DNA of 34,235 nucleotides, taken from contig CAJOGK010000069.1 in NCBI GenBank assembly GCA_905234145.1, forward strand, positions 1 to 34,235. Direction: 5' to 3'. Under the pieces are notes generated by a model, which saw nothing but the letters and a program-made list of their open reading frames with translations, did not search any database and was not told where the DNA came from. This document shows, piece after piece, positions 1-8,563 of this stretch (within the stretch, counting starts at the first letter, position 1; each line of letters starts with the position of its first letter). Source of the stretch: an uncultured Prevotella sp. GTDB taxonomy: Bacteria > Bacteroidota > Bacteroidia > Bacteroidales > Bacteroidaceae. Made by a program: the position numbers and the translations under genes.

Positions 1-83
1 GTACTACTTCTGTCTATGTAAATCTTTCAAAGAACTCTTTCTTTTTTGCTTCACTCGAAACGGCGTTTCTCGTTTAGCGGGTG

Positions 84-115
84 CAAAGGTACAACTATTA
101 TTAATACCATCCAAA
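84..115 (-). promoter_or_regulatory. Bacteroidota promoter reading out of the left edge, possibly of an rRNA operon
   Basis: On the minus strand a TTTG box (112-115) and TACCTTTG (84-91) are separated by exactly 20 bp, the standard Bacteroidota -33/-7 layout. Transcription would run leftward through 1-77. That transcribed stretch contains AGTTCTTTGAAAGATTTACA, which I recall as typical of the leader in front of 16S rRNA genes in Prevotella. The promoter is seen directly; the rRNA assignment rests on memory and cannot be confirmed because the gene lies outside the window. Confidence 0.65.
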
Positions 116-124
116 TTTTTAAGA

Positions 125-160
125 GAAAAAATTCCCAAAAACATGAAAGTTTTCGGGAAT
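125..160 (-). terminator. Intrinsic terminator of the YccA-family gene
   Basis: The 12-bp arms at 131-142 and 149-160 pair with one mismatch (A137 with C154) around a 6-nt loop. On the minus strand the hairpin is followed by a run of six T (125-130). It lies about 50 bp past the stop codon of the gene at 213-938 and separates it from the outgoing promoter at 84-115. Confidence 0.75.
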
Positions 161-212
161 CGTTACAAACAAAGACTTATATCTTTATATTATATATAAG
201 GTACGCGTAAGA

Positions 213-938
213 TTACTCACGGCGACCGAAAATACGCAGCAGATAAATGAAGAGGTTGATGAAGTCGAGATACAACGTCAAAGCACCCAGAAGCGCTAAT
301 TTCTGTGCACCCTCACCAGCATCGGGAGCCATCAACAACATATTCTTAATTTTCTGGGAATCGTAGGCTGTTAATCCCACAAAGATGAGCACACCGAGGT
401 AACTAACAATCATCTGCAGGCCAGAACTTTTCAAGAAGATATTAACGATGGTAGCAATAATAATACCTATCAACGCCATGAAGAGAATCTTTCCCATAGA
501 AGTAAGATAGGTCTTCGTAGTATAGCCGATTAGTGCCATTACACCGAAAGTACCTGCTGTGATAAAGAACACGCTGGCAATACTAGACAATGTGTAGATT
601 AAGAAGATAGACGAAAGCACTGCACCGTTGATAACGGAATAAAGTACAAACATCAGTGTTGCCGTCGTGAGAGACAGACGATTGATTGCTGCTGAGATAC
701 CAAATACCAAAGCAAACTCGGCAATGATCAGACCCCAGAACAGCAACTGATTAGAAAAAATCGCTGTGATAACACCAGGGCTAGAAGCAACACCATACGC
801 CGTAACACCAGTCAAAACCAAGGCCAGCGTCATCCATACATACACTTTCCGCATCAAAATAGGGAAAGCTGCAGACATCGAGAGCTCTCGCTCACGCGTC
901 ATACCATCAAAGTTTAATTCTCTATAATTCATACTCAT
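213..938 (-). CDS. Bax inhibitor-1/YccA family integral membrane protein
   Basis: A 241-residue protein with about seven hydrophobic segments, the usual size and topology of the BI-1/YccA/YbhL family. The conserved C-terminal end is present: an Asp-containing stretch (LTAYDSQKIKNM) followed by the last membrane segment and GALTLYLDFINLFIYLLR. Characterised relatives are pH-sensitive calcium-leak channels (BsYetJ) or modulators of the FtsH membrane protease (E. coli YccA); which role applies here is unknown. It is transcribed alone, with a -7 box at 980-987 and a terminator at 125-160. A second ATG two codons downstream (932) is an equally plausible start. Confidence 0.93.
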   Translation of the reverse strand: MSMNYRELNFDGMTRERELSMSAAFPILMRKVYVWMTLALVLTGVTAYGVASSPGVITAIFSNQLLFWGLIIAEFALVFGISAAINRLSLTTATLMFVLYSVINGAVLSSIFLIYTLSSIASVFFITAGTFGVMALIGYTTKTYLTSMGKILFMALIGIIIATIVNIFLKSSGLQMIVSYLGVLIFVGLTAYDSQKIKNMLLMAPDAGEGAQKLALLGALTLYLDFINLFIYLLRIFGRRE

Positions 939-979
939 AAATTTTCTTGTTCAACCAATAAACTGCAAATTTGATGCCA

Positions 980-987
980 CAAAGGTA
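980..987 (-). promoter_or_regulatory. -7 element of the YccA-family gene promoter
   Basis: TACCTTTG on the minus strand, about 40 bp before the start at 938. The matching -33 box is poor, with only a TTATG-like sequence at the expected distance, so just the -7 element is claimed. Confidence 0.5.
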
Positions 988-1061
988 AGCAAATACTTTT
1001 AATAAAACATAAAACTATAGCATAAATCTGTGAATTATTAGCTTTTTTGATAGTTTTTCAC

Positions 1062-1069
1062 TATATTTG
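1062..1069 (+). promoter_or_regulatory. -7 element of the lutABC promoter
   Basis: TATATTTG on the plus strand 38 bp before lutA. No good TTTG lies 19-20 bp upstream, which suggests an activator-dependent or weak promoter. It faces away from the YccA-family promoter across a short AT-rich divergent region. Confidence 0.5.
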
Positions 1070-1107
1070 TAGCCAATAATGAACTATAAATAATACGCTA
1101 AACAAAT

Positions 1108-1836
1108 ATGAAGATTGGACTTTTTATCCCCTGTTTGGTTTACCCCGAAGTAGGAGTTGCCACATACAAATTGCTAAAGCATCTTGGTTTAGACGTGGAC
1201 TATCCGCTAGACCAGACATGCTGTGGACAACCGATGGCAAATGCAGGATTTGAGAAGCAGGCCATCCCTCTAGCCGAGAAATTCGAGGATAAATTCAAAG
1301 GCTACGACTATGTAGTTGCACCTTCTGTCAGTTGTACAGCTTTTGTGAAACTTAACTATCCACGATTGCTGAAAGGACACCACGAGTGTACGACCTCTAA
1401 CAAGATTATGGATGTTGTGGAGTTCTTACATGATGTGGTTAAGGTAGAAAAACGCCTTGGGACTTTCCCTCACAAGGTAAGTCTGCACAACTCTTGTCAT
1501 GGTGTTCGCGAACTGGGCCTCAGTTCTCCAAGTGAAGAGAATATTCCCAAATTCAACAAGATCAAGGATCTGCTCGAACTAGTAGACGGCATTCAGGTAG
1601 TAGAGCCAGAACGCAGCGACGAGTGCTGTGGTTTTGGAGGAATGTTCTCGATCGAAGAGACAGCCATCAGTGCCCAGATGGGTAAAGACAAGGTTGAGCG
1701 CCACATTCAGACTGGTGCAGAATACGTTACCGGCCCCGATTGTTCTTGTTTGATGCACATGGCAGGCGTCGCCAAGAAGCAGGGGCTGAACATTGAGTTT
1801 AAACATGTAGTTAATATCTTAGCAGCAGGATTATGA
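1108..1836 (+). CDS. lutA: Lactate utilisation iron-sulfur protein LutA (CCG-domain)
   Basis: A 242-residue cytoplasmic protein with two CCG cysteine-rich domains, the hallmark of LutA/YkgE and of heterodisulfide reductase subunit D relatives. The motifs are TCCGQP (Cys38-Cys39) and ECCGFGG (Cys173-Cys174), with further cysteines in PSVSC and NSCHG. LutABC together oxidise L-lactate to pyruvate using Fe-S clusters and no flavin LldD. The stop overlaps the start of lutB by 4 nt (ATGA), so translation is coupled. Length and domain order match full-size family members. Confidence 0.93.
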   Translation: MKIGLFIPCLVYPEVGVATYKLLKHLGLDVDYPLDQTCCGQPMANAGFEKQAIPLAEKFEDKFKGYDYVVAPSVSCTAFVKLNYPRLLKGHHECTTSNKIMDVVEFLHDVVKVEKRLGTFPHKVSLHNSCHGVRELGLSSPSEENIPKFNKIKDLLELVDGIQVVEPERSDECCGFGGMFSIEETAISAQMGKDKVERHIQTGAEYVTGPDCSCLMHMAGVAKKQGLNIEFKHVVNILAAGL

Positions 1837-3195
1837 GTACAGGACATAGCATAGCAGCAAAAGAGTTCTTAAAGAACCAGACATACGCCAAATGGCATGA
1901 TGCAACATTCTGGTCGGTACGTACCAAACGTGACAAAATGGCATACGGACTTGACGAGTGGGAGCAACTGAGAGAAAAAGCCTCACAGATTAAACGTCAC
2001 ACCATTACTCATCTTGACGAATATCTCGACCAGTTCTCTACTAATGCAGAGAAAAACGGCTGTATTGTACATTGGGCAAAGGATGCCCAAGAATTCAACG
2101 AAATCGTATACGGCATTCTGAAGCAGCACAACGTAAAGAAGATCGTTAAGTCGAAGTCAATGCTGACCGAGGAATGTGAGATGAACCCCTATCTGGAGTC
2201 AAAAGGCATAGAGGTTGTTGAGACCGACCTTGGCGAGCGTATCATTCAATTGAAAGGTCAGAAGCCGAGCCATATCGTGATGCCTGCCATTCATTTGAAC
2301 CATGATGATGTAGGCGAGCTGTTCGAAGAGAAAGGAATCTCTACAGAAAAAGGCAACCACGATCCCACTTATCTTACCTATCGTGCCCGTCTGAGTCTGC
2401 GCAATGAATTCCTGACAGCTGACGCTGGCATGACAGGTGGAAACTTTGGTATTGCAGCTACAGGCGATATCGTAGTATGTACCAACGAGGGTAATGCCGA
2501 CATGTCAACATCTTGTCCAAAGCTTCACATTGCTGCCATTGGTCTTGAGAAGATCATCCCTAATTACGACTGCCTGGCAGTATTCCAGCGTATGCTTTGT
2601 CGTGCCGGAACAGGACAGCCTACCACGACATATACTTCTCATTTCCGCAAGGCTCGCCCAACGGCAGCACCAATGCATATTGTCCTTGTGGATAATGGTC
2701 GTTCTGAGTGGATTGGCAACCCTGAGCACTGGGAGGCACTAAAATGTATCCGTTGTGGTTCATGTATGAACAGTTGTCCTGTTTATCGACGCAGTGGAGG
2801 TTATAGTTACAGCTACTTTATCCCCGGTCCGATTGGTATTAATCTGGGCATGCTTCGCGACCCGCAAAAACATTCTGGCAACCACGCTCTGTAATAGTTG
2901 TCAAACACTCTGTCCCGCCAAGGTAAATCTCGGTGATCAGATTTACTTGTGGCGCCAGCAACTTGATGACTTTGGCACAGCTAATCCAGAAAAGAAGCTG
3001 ATGTGCAAGGGCATGAGCACCCTCTATGGAAGCAGTGGTATTTACAATGCAGCGACAGCCATGGCTCCGCTTGCAAACTTGATTCCTACACCATTGATGA
3101 ACATCAAACTGAATCCATGGGCAGAAGGTCATAACATGATGAAATTCCCCAAGGAGACATTCCATTCTATGTGGAAAAAGGGCAAAGTGAAGTAA
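1833..3195 (+). pseudogene. lutB: lutB, lactate utilisation ferredoxin-like subunit, disrupted by an apparent 11-nt deletion
   Basis: The first frame (1833-2894) carries the LUD domain and the first 4Fe-4S motif, Cys305-x2-Cys-x2-Cys-x3-Cys-Pro. It then runs into a stop soon after LRDPQKHSGN. Homology resumes in the next frame at about 2884 (TLCNSCQTLCPAKV) and continues to 3195. Together the halves give about 457 residues, the normal LutB length. From the family pattern as I recall it, four residues ending in the first Cys of the second cluster (NxxxCTLCxSC) should lie at the join. Their absence fits loss of about 11 nt near 2882/2883. A change of reading frame alone would not restore that cysteine, so this is not programmed frameshifting. 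Without the repair the product ends before the second cluster. Gene decay and sequence error cannot be told apart here. Confidence 0.88.
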
Positions 3196-3214
3196 AAATG
3201 AAAAGAAAAAAGTT

Positions 3215-3808
3215 ATGAGTAGCAAAGAAGATATTCTGAAGAAATACAAGGCGAATGTCAGAGAGAAATATGACATGCCCGACCTGAGTGACATCAAAGG
3301 TATCACCTACCCCGAGCCATTAGTTCAGTTTGTAAAAATGACAGAGATGGTGGGTGGTCAAGTGATAGAGGTTGATCCCGGACGCGACATCAATGTGCTG
3401 ATACGCGAGTTATTCCCCGATGCCAAGGAGATTGCCTCAAATCTGCCAGAGATTACCATTGCCACCAGGAATCCTGACACGGTAGGACGTGCCCGCGACC
3501 TGAATGGTACTGATGTTGGTATCATACGAGGGAAATTCGGCGTGGCCGAAAACGCTTGCATCTGGATTCCTCAGACGATGAAGGAAAAAGCTGTTTGCTT
3601 TATCTCCGAGAATCTAATCATCCTGTTGCCAAAGAGTCAGATCGTAAACAATATGCACGAAGCCTACAAGCGTATTGAGTTCGACAAGGAGTACGATGGT
3701 TACGGCACATTTATCAGCGGTCCGTCTAAGACCGCAGATATCGCACAGGTACTTGTCATGGGAGCTCAGGCGGCAAGAAGTGCCACCGTTTTACTCATGC
3801 CAGAGTAA
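3215..3808 (+). CDS. lutC: Lactate utilisation protein LutC (LUD domain)
   Basis: A 197-residue protein of the LUD family (LutC/YkgG). Recognisable stretches are PDLSDIKGITYPEPLVQF near the N-terminus, the EITIATRNPD region, and the C-terminal GPSKTADIAQVLVMGAQAARS, where the conserved GPSxTADI motif sits. It is the third gene of lutABC, 19 nt after the lutB reading frame, and is intact. Its stop is 1 nt from the stop of the convergent acyltransferase gene. No separate terminator is visible between the two. Confidence 0.92.
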   Translation: MSSKEDILKKYKANVREKYDMPDLSDIKGITYPEPLVQFVKMTEMVGGQVIEVDPGRDINVLIRELFPDAKEIASNLPEITIATRNPDTVGRARDLNGTDVGIIRGKFGVAENACIWIPQTMKEKAVCFISENLIILLPKSQIVNNMHEAYKRIEFDKEYDGYGTFISGPSKTADIAQVLVMGAQAARSATVLLMPE

Positions 3809-3809
3809 G

Positions 3810-4754
3810 TTACAGTTTCCATTCGTAGGTATCGTAACAGACAGCGCGTCCTCCGAAACCTTCTTTCTGGAAGATCAGCGATTCATGAAGGTCATCACTG
3901 GCCTTCATGTTTGATGTGCCAAAATCAAAATAACGCATGCCTTCCTGAGCAAATTTGTCGAGCAGTGTATCGAAGAGGAAATCAAGTGCTCCCAGCTTCC
4001 GACCTTGCTCAGAAGCTGAGATATACTGCGTTTTCACAACACCCCTGTCGATATAAAGCACCGTTCCGCCTAAGATCTCTGTTCCGCAACAAGTGACAAA
4101 TAATCTTATTTGCTCCGGGAATCGTGACCGAAGAAGTTCGATTTCCTGCAAGCTATGTACGGGAATGGCCTGATAACGCGTCAGGAGATTCGTTTCCAAA
4201 ACCTTCCAGAATGGCGCAAAGTCATCCATCTCCACGACTTTCGCCCCTACCTTCTGAGCTTTTCTGACGCCTCTACGACGCAATGTAGAAAGTGGCAGGC
4301 GCTGATTCAAGACTACAACCGAAGCCACATCTCTCGATTTGATGACGGCATGACAAACCTTCGTCAATGCGTAGAGCGCCTCATCCGATGGCAACTGATG
4401 GTAAATGGTTGGCACCACCTTATATTCTACTCGTGAGAAGTGGTAGATATCACGAAGACGGGCATTCAGTTCCTGAAAAATTTCACAGACCTGCACTGCC
4501 GTCACACGACGACTCAGAATCAGCCCCCCATAAGTAAGACCCCGATGGCTATAAAGACAGTCGCCTTCTTTATGAGCTGGCAACACAGCCAGAAGTCCTT
4601 TCTTATCGTAGAACAACATCGACGCATCGTGAAAGCGTTCCTGATGATAGTCCATATATCGGCGATCTAATAAGAATGTAGCATTCTTCGCTTCTGCGAC
4701 GAACTGGTTCCATTCATCAAATCGCAGGTGGTTATAAGTTCTGACCGTTATCAT
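3810..4754 (-). CDS. GNAT/FemAB-like acyltransferase
   Basis: A 314-residue protein resembling the acetyltransferase_6 (BioF2-like/FemAB-like GNAT) group. Typical features are the N-terminal WNQFVAEAKNATFLLDRRYMDYH, a central RRRGVRKAQKVG, and the late FVTCCGTEILGGTVLYID, YISASEQGRKLGALDFLFD and YFDFGTSN blocks. Such proteins transfer acyl or aminoacyl groups in cell-wall or surface-polysaccharide assembly; the substrate is not readable from sequence. It is the last gene of the minus-strand cluster, 55 nt after purT, so it may be cotranscribed. The dTDP-sugar gene rfbB upstream is a weak hint toward envelope work. Confidence 0.8.
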   Translation of the reverse strand: MITVRTYNHLRFDEWNQFVAEAKNATFLLDRRYMDYHQERFHDASMLFYDKKGLLAVLPAHKEGDCLYSHRGLTYGGLILSRRVTAVQVCEIFQELNARLRDIYHFSRVEYKVVPTIYHQLPSDEALYALTKVCHAVIKSRDVASVVVLNQRLPLSTLRRRGVRKAQKVGAKVVEMDDFAPFWKVLETNLLTRYQAIPVHSLQEIELLRSRFPEQIRLFVTCCGTEILGGTVLYIDRGVVKTQYISASEQGRKLGALDFLFDTLLDKFAQEGMRYFDFGTSNMKASDDLHESLIFQKEGFGGRAVCYDTYEWKL

Positions 4755-4809
4755 TTTACACCATTCAGAAACTCATCAAAATCACAAATACACTTTACGC
4801 TTTTATCTC

Positions 4810-6001
4810 TTAATGCTCAAACTTGGTATAGGGGTCAGTGCCGAGTACGGTCTTGGCAAGACGCTTTGCCTTGTCACGGAGGGCTGTCGTATCGTCGCCC
4901 ACCTCACCGTAACAGAGTACCACACCCATACGACGGCCCTTGTGAGCCTCAGGCTTTCCAAAAATACGGATACGCGTACGATCCTCTTTCAGAGCTTCCT
5001 CGAAATTGTAATCGAGCAATGAGCGATCCACTGGTGTCGAAGCCTCTTTTGGTGAAAGGATTACAGCTGAGGCACCAGCATGCTCCAAATGGATAGCTGG
5101 TATAGGCAGACCCATCACAGCACGGAAATGGAGTTCAAACTCAGAGAGGTTTGTAGTATGACCAAGAGTGATGTGGACGTGGTGACAGCTCACTGAAAAT
5201 CACCTCACCCTGCTTGGTCAGGAAGAACTCAACACCCCAGATACCAGCACCAGTCAGCGCTTTGGTCACTTTATCAGCCATATACTGAGCCTGTTTCAGT
5301 GCCTCATCTGAGATCTTATAAGGTTGCCAAGACTCACGATAATCACCTGATTTCTGTACATGTCCGATAGGAGGACAGAAGATGGTAGGCCATCCATTCT
5401 TCTGGGTGACAGTAAGCAAAGTAAATTCAGAATCGAAATCGATGAATTCCTCGATAATCACCTCTTTCACATCACCACGGCTACCCTCCATTGCCTCACG
5501 GAAAGCCTGCTCCAGTTCTCCATCGTTATGCACATAGCTCTGACCATGACCACTTGACGACATCAAGGGCTTAACCACACAGGGGAAACCGATTTCATCT
5601 GCAGCAGCCTTAAACTCCTCGAAGGTCTTTGCATAGAAATACTTTGCCGTACGCAATCCCAATTCTTTAGCAGCGAGATCACGAATCGCACGACGATTCA
5701 TCGTAAAGTTCACGGCACGGGCAGAAGGTACCACTTGGATACCCTGCTCCTCAAACTTAAAGAGGCGCTCAGTACGGATGGCTTCAATTTCAGGCACGAT
5801 GATATCGGGCTTGTGCTTATTCACGACAGCTTCGAGGGCGTCGCCATCGAGCATAGAAAATACCTCGCGCTCGTCAGCTACCTGCATAGCTGGCGCATTG
5901 TCATAACGGTCACAAGCTATCACGTACTGTCCTGCGCGCATAGCGGCTATCACGAACTCCTTACCAAGTTCTCCCGAGCCTAAAAGTAATATCTTCTTCA
6001 T
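4810..6001 (-). pseudogene. purT: purT, formate-dependent GAR transformylase, disrupted by an apparent 14-nt deletion
   Basis: PurT makes formyl-GAR from GAR, formate and ATP (purine synthesis) with an ATP-grasp fold. The N-terminal part (5171-6001) has the GSGELGKE nucleotide-binding start and runs to FSELSPRPH. The C-terminal part (4810-5170) resumes one frame over at [14 protein letters not shown] and ends normally. The expected family sequence at the join is SPRPHDTGMVTL. The Asp-Thr-Gly-Met-Val block, which includes a GAR-binding Asp in E. coli PurT, is absent from every frame. CAT followed directly by C-ACT-CTT implies about 14 nt lost at 5170/5171. The two parts add up to near the normal length of about 390. 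The start overlaps the stop of the upstream gene as ATGA. Confidence 0.9.
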
Positions 6002-6303
6002 TTCTTAATACTATGTTTCAACATTTGCCATTCTGGGGTAACGGCCAATTTCCTAACACACTGATCAATACGCGCCATCGCATCCTCCTGGGAGAGTTGC
6101 AATTCTGCAGCAATCTCCTGCAGTGATTTTTGCTGAGCACCAAACAGACCATAATAATGTGTTACAGCCTCTTCTTCCTCTGGTGGAAGCAGATAGAGCA
6201 AATGCTCCAGATAGTGTTCCATCTTTGGAGAGATGCTCTCGGGTGCCATACCAATACGCACTAGAAAGGAGTGCAGTTCGCGCGAGAGATTATCTGTTGG
6301 CAT
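5998..6303 (-). CDS. Small protein with a sigma-70 region 4-like helix-turn-helix
   Basis: A 101-residue protein. Its C-terminal half (about residues 48-90) has [20 protein letters not shown] and [17 protein letters not shown]. This is laid out like sigma region 4 (Y-G-L, then K-[TS]-L-x-E-I-[GA]-x-E-L, then the recognition helix). No region 2 is present, so it is not a complete sigma factor. It overlaps the 3' end of rfbB by 14 nt and the start of purT by 4 nt, placing it inside the operon. The role is unknown. The fold assignment is from motif reading and could also be a generic HTH. Confidence 0.7.
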   Translation of the reverse strand: MPTDNLSRELHSFLVRIGMAPESISPKMEHYLEHLLYLLPPEEEEAVTHYYGLFGAQQKSLQEIAAELQLSQEDAMARIDQCVRKLAVTPEWQMLKHSIKK

Positions 6304-7426
6304 ACATATTATCGTAATACTTCTGATAGTCGCCAGAGGTTACATTATCCAGCCACTCCTGATTGTCGAGATACCAGCGAACGGTCTTCTCAATACCCTC
6401 CTCGAACTGGAGAGAAGGCTCCCAACCCAGTTCCTTCTGTAGTTTTGTAGAGTCGATGGCATAACGCAGATCGTGACCAGCACGATCGGTAACGAAGGTA
6501 ATCAAATCCATATCCTCGCCTTCTTTTCTACCTAGCAGACGATCCACTGTCTTAATCACCACCTTGATGATATCGATATTCTTCCACTCGTTGAAGCCAC
6601 CGATATTATAAGTATCAGCAATCTTTCCCTCGTGGAAAATCACATCGATGGCACGTGCATGATCCTCTACATACAACCAGTCGCGAACGTTCTCACCCTT
6701 ACCATAAACTGGCAATGGCTTGCGATGACGGATGTTATTAATAAACAGCGGAATCAGCTTCTCAGGGAACTGATAAGGGCCGTAGTTATTCGAACAGTTC
6801 GTCACTACCACAGGCATACCATAAGTATCGTGATAGGCACGCACAAAGTGGTCTGAAGAAGCCTTTGCTGCTGAATATGGAGAATGCGGATTGTACTTCG
6901 TAGTCTCCAGGAAGAACTTATCACCGTATGCCAGATGGTGCTCTGAGCTGGAAGCGGTCGTGGTAAATGGAGGCTCGATACCCTCAGGGTGAGTCAGTTC
7001 GAGTGCGCCATATACCTCATCGGTAGAGATGTGATAGAAGCGCTTGCCCTCATATTTTTCAGGCAGACTCTCCCAATACAGTTTAGCAGCCTGAAGGAGC
7101 GACAATGTTCCCATCACATTGGTCTTAGCGAAGGTGAAGGGATCCTTGATACTGCGGTCTACATGACTCTCTGCAGCCAGATGGATAATACCATCCACCT
7201 TCTTATCCTGCATCAGCTTGTAGAAAGCATCGAAATCGCAGATGTCCATCTTCACAAACTCATAGTTGGGTTTGTTCTCGATATCCTTCAGATTTGCCAG
7301 ATTGCCGGCATACGTCAACTTGTCGAGGTTAATAATGTGATACTCTGGATACTTGTTCACAAACAGGCGTACTACATGACTTCCAATAAAGCCTGCGCCA
7401 CCAGTAATAACGATTGTTCTTTTCAT
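6290..7426 (-). CDS. rfbB: dTDP-glucose 4,6-dehydratase
   Basis: A 378-residue extended short-chain dehydrogenase converting dTDP-glucose to dTDP-4-keto-6-deoxyglucose, the second step toward dTDP-rhamnose and related surface sugars. Visible features are the NAD-binding TGGAGFIGSH (residues 8-16), the catalytic STDEVYG (Asp136-Glu137) and the YSAAK motif (Tyr184, Lys188). The sugar-nucleotide signature NCSNNYGPYQFPEKLIPL follows. It is complete and of normal length. It starts 4 nt after the phosphoesterase stop, so it is an internal operon gene. The other rhamnose genes (rfbA, rfbC, rfbD) are not in the window. Confidence 0.96.
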   Translation of the reverse strand: MKRTIVITGGAGFIGSHVVRLFVNKYPEYHIINLDKLTYAGNLANLKDIENKPNYEFVKMDICDFDAFYKLMQDKKVDGIIHLAAESHVDRSIKDPFTFAKTNVMGTLSLLQAAKLYWESLPEKYEGKRFYHISTDEVYGALELTHPEGIEPPFTTTASSSEHHLAYGDKFFLETTKYNPHSPYSAAKASSDHFVRAYHDTYGMPVVVTNCSNNYGPYQFPEKLIPLFINNIRHRKPLPVYGKGENVRDWLYVEDHARAIDVIFHEGKIADTYNIGGFNEWKNIDIIKVVIKTVDRLLGRKEGEDMDLITFVTDRAGHDLRYAIDSTKLQKELGWEPSLQFEEGIEKTVRWYLDNQEWLDNVTSGDYQKYYDNMYANR

Positions 7427-7430
7427 ATTT

Positions 7431-7922
7431 TTATTCTCCTAATGTTATAACTTCTAAATCTTTAAATTCTTTTCCATCGATGGTCAGTCGTACCAAGGTA
7501 CGATCTTTGTGCCACCCTTGTATACCAGCAGCCCCAGGATTGATATGTAGCAATCCTAATGTTTTGTCATATTTTACCTTCAAAATATGCGAATGACCAG
7601 CAATAAAAAGCTGTGGTGGATTGGCAAAGAGCGTAGAGCGGATGCTGGCATCATAATTGCCAGGATAACCCCCAATATGCTTGATAAGCACATCCACATC
7701 CTCACACTTAAAGCGATTCAATTCGCGATACATCAGTCTGAGGTCGCCACCATCGCAATTACCGCAAACGGCCCTAAAAGGACGAAAGGCTGCTAAGCGA
7801 TCAGCCACCTCCACACTTCCGATGTCACCAGCATGCCAGATTTCATCGCAAGGTTCGAAGTAATGCAAGTACTTCTCGTCCCAATAACTGTGCGTATCGC
7901 TCAGAATTCCGATTTTCTTCAT
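7431..7922 (-). CDS. YfcE/MJ0936-type metallophosphoesterase
   Basis: A 163-residue calcineurin-like phosphoesterase. All metal-binding motifs are present: SDTH (Asp9, His11), HAGDIG (Asp33), GNCD (Asn55) and AGHSH. The late NPGA motif is typical of the YfcE/YmdB-like subgroup, which acts on phosphodiesters in vitro. The physiological substrate cannot be inferred. The gene lies directly upstream of rfbB in the minus-strand cluster. Its start is 5 nt from the stop of the kinase-like gene. Confidence 0.92.
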   Translation of the reverse strand: MKKIGILSDTHSYWDEKYLHYFEPCDEIWHAGDIGSVEVADRLAAFRPFRAVCGNCDGGDLRLMYRELNRFKCEDVDVLIKHIGGYPGNYDASIRSTLFANPPQLFIAGHSHILKVKYDKTLGLLHINPGAAGIQGWHKDRTLVRLTIDGKEFKDLEVITLGE

Positions 7923-7926
7923 AGGG

Positions 7927-7947
7927 GTTAGAGGTGAGAGGTTAGAG
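7927..7947 (+). repeat. 7-bp tandem repeat (GTKAGAG) at a gene junction
   Basis: Three consecutive heptamers, GTTAGAG, GTGAGAG and GTTAGAG, followed by ATATG. They form the last codons of the kinase-like gene (C-terminal ISLTSHL on the minus strand) and the junction with the phosphoesterase gene. The same unit recurs at 17434-17466, and both arrays end in a near-identical GGTTAGAG-rTATG edge. Confidence 0.85.
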
Positions 7948-8563
7948 ATATGTTAAAGCGCTGGCAGATGTACTCGGCAATCAGCTTCTCGGTGGCCTCA
8001 AGACCTAAGATGCTGGCATCGATACACAGATCGTAACTCTCTGCAGCACCCCATTTCTTACCAGTATAATAGTTATAGTATTCAGCTCTTCGATGCTCTA
8101 CATGCTCTATCAACTTACGAGCGTGCTCAGCGTCGAGCTCTTTTACCTTCGACACCAGTTCTACACGGAAATCGATTGAAGCCGTGATAAACACATTCAC
8201 CACATTCTCGAAATCCCTCAGTACATAGTCGGCACAACGACCGAGGAACACACAACTTCCCTCGCTAGCAGCCTTGCGGATGGCATCGCTCTGAAACTGA
8301 AACAAGCCCTCTTGCGAGAAGTTAAAGCCATATACGCTCCCAAGCGAGAAGTGGGGTGCTTGTACATTAAACAAGCCACGTAAAAAGCCCTGTTTCTCGT
8401 CGCTCTGCTTAAAGAACTTCTCCGAGAAACCACTTTCCTTTGCAGCCAGATTCAGCAACTCCCTATCATAGAACTTCGCCTCGAAATCCTGTGCCAGCAT
8501 ACGGCCGATTTCCTGTCCGCCAGCACCTACCTGCCTGCCTACGTTAATAATGATATGCTTCAT
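7928..8563 (-). CDS. Cytidylate kinase-like family protein
   Basis: A protein of about 211 residues beginning MKHIIINVGRQVGAGG, a P-loop variant typical of the AAA/cytidylate-kinase-like family (PF13189). Also seen are AKFYDRELLNLAA and FLGRCADYVLRD, the latter resembling the G-R-x-x-D/Y region of CMP kinases. I chose the ATG at 8563 because it overlaps the MATE stop as ATGA and the homology begins there; an upstream ATG at 8590 would lie inside the MATE gene. The last residues (SLTSHL) are encoded by a heptamer repeat. Nucleotide substrate unknown. Confidence 0.85.
   Translation of the reverse strand: MKHIIINVGRQVGAGGQEIGRMLAQDFEAKFYDRELLNLAAKESGFSEKFFKQSDEKQGFLRGLFNVQAPHFSLGSVYGFNFSQEGLFQFQSDAIRKAASEGSCVFLGRCADYVLRDFENVVNVFITASIDFRVELVSKVKELDAEHARKLIEHVEHRRAEYYNYYTGKKWGAAESYDLCIDASILGLEATEKLIAEYICQRFNISLTSHL

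Noticed and set aside
1833..3195. Programmed ribosomal frameshifting in lutB (also considered for purT and mrp)
   Set aside because: No slippery heptamer with a downstream structure is seen at the breaks, and the conserved motif residues are missing in every frame, so frame change would not restore the proteins.
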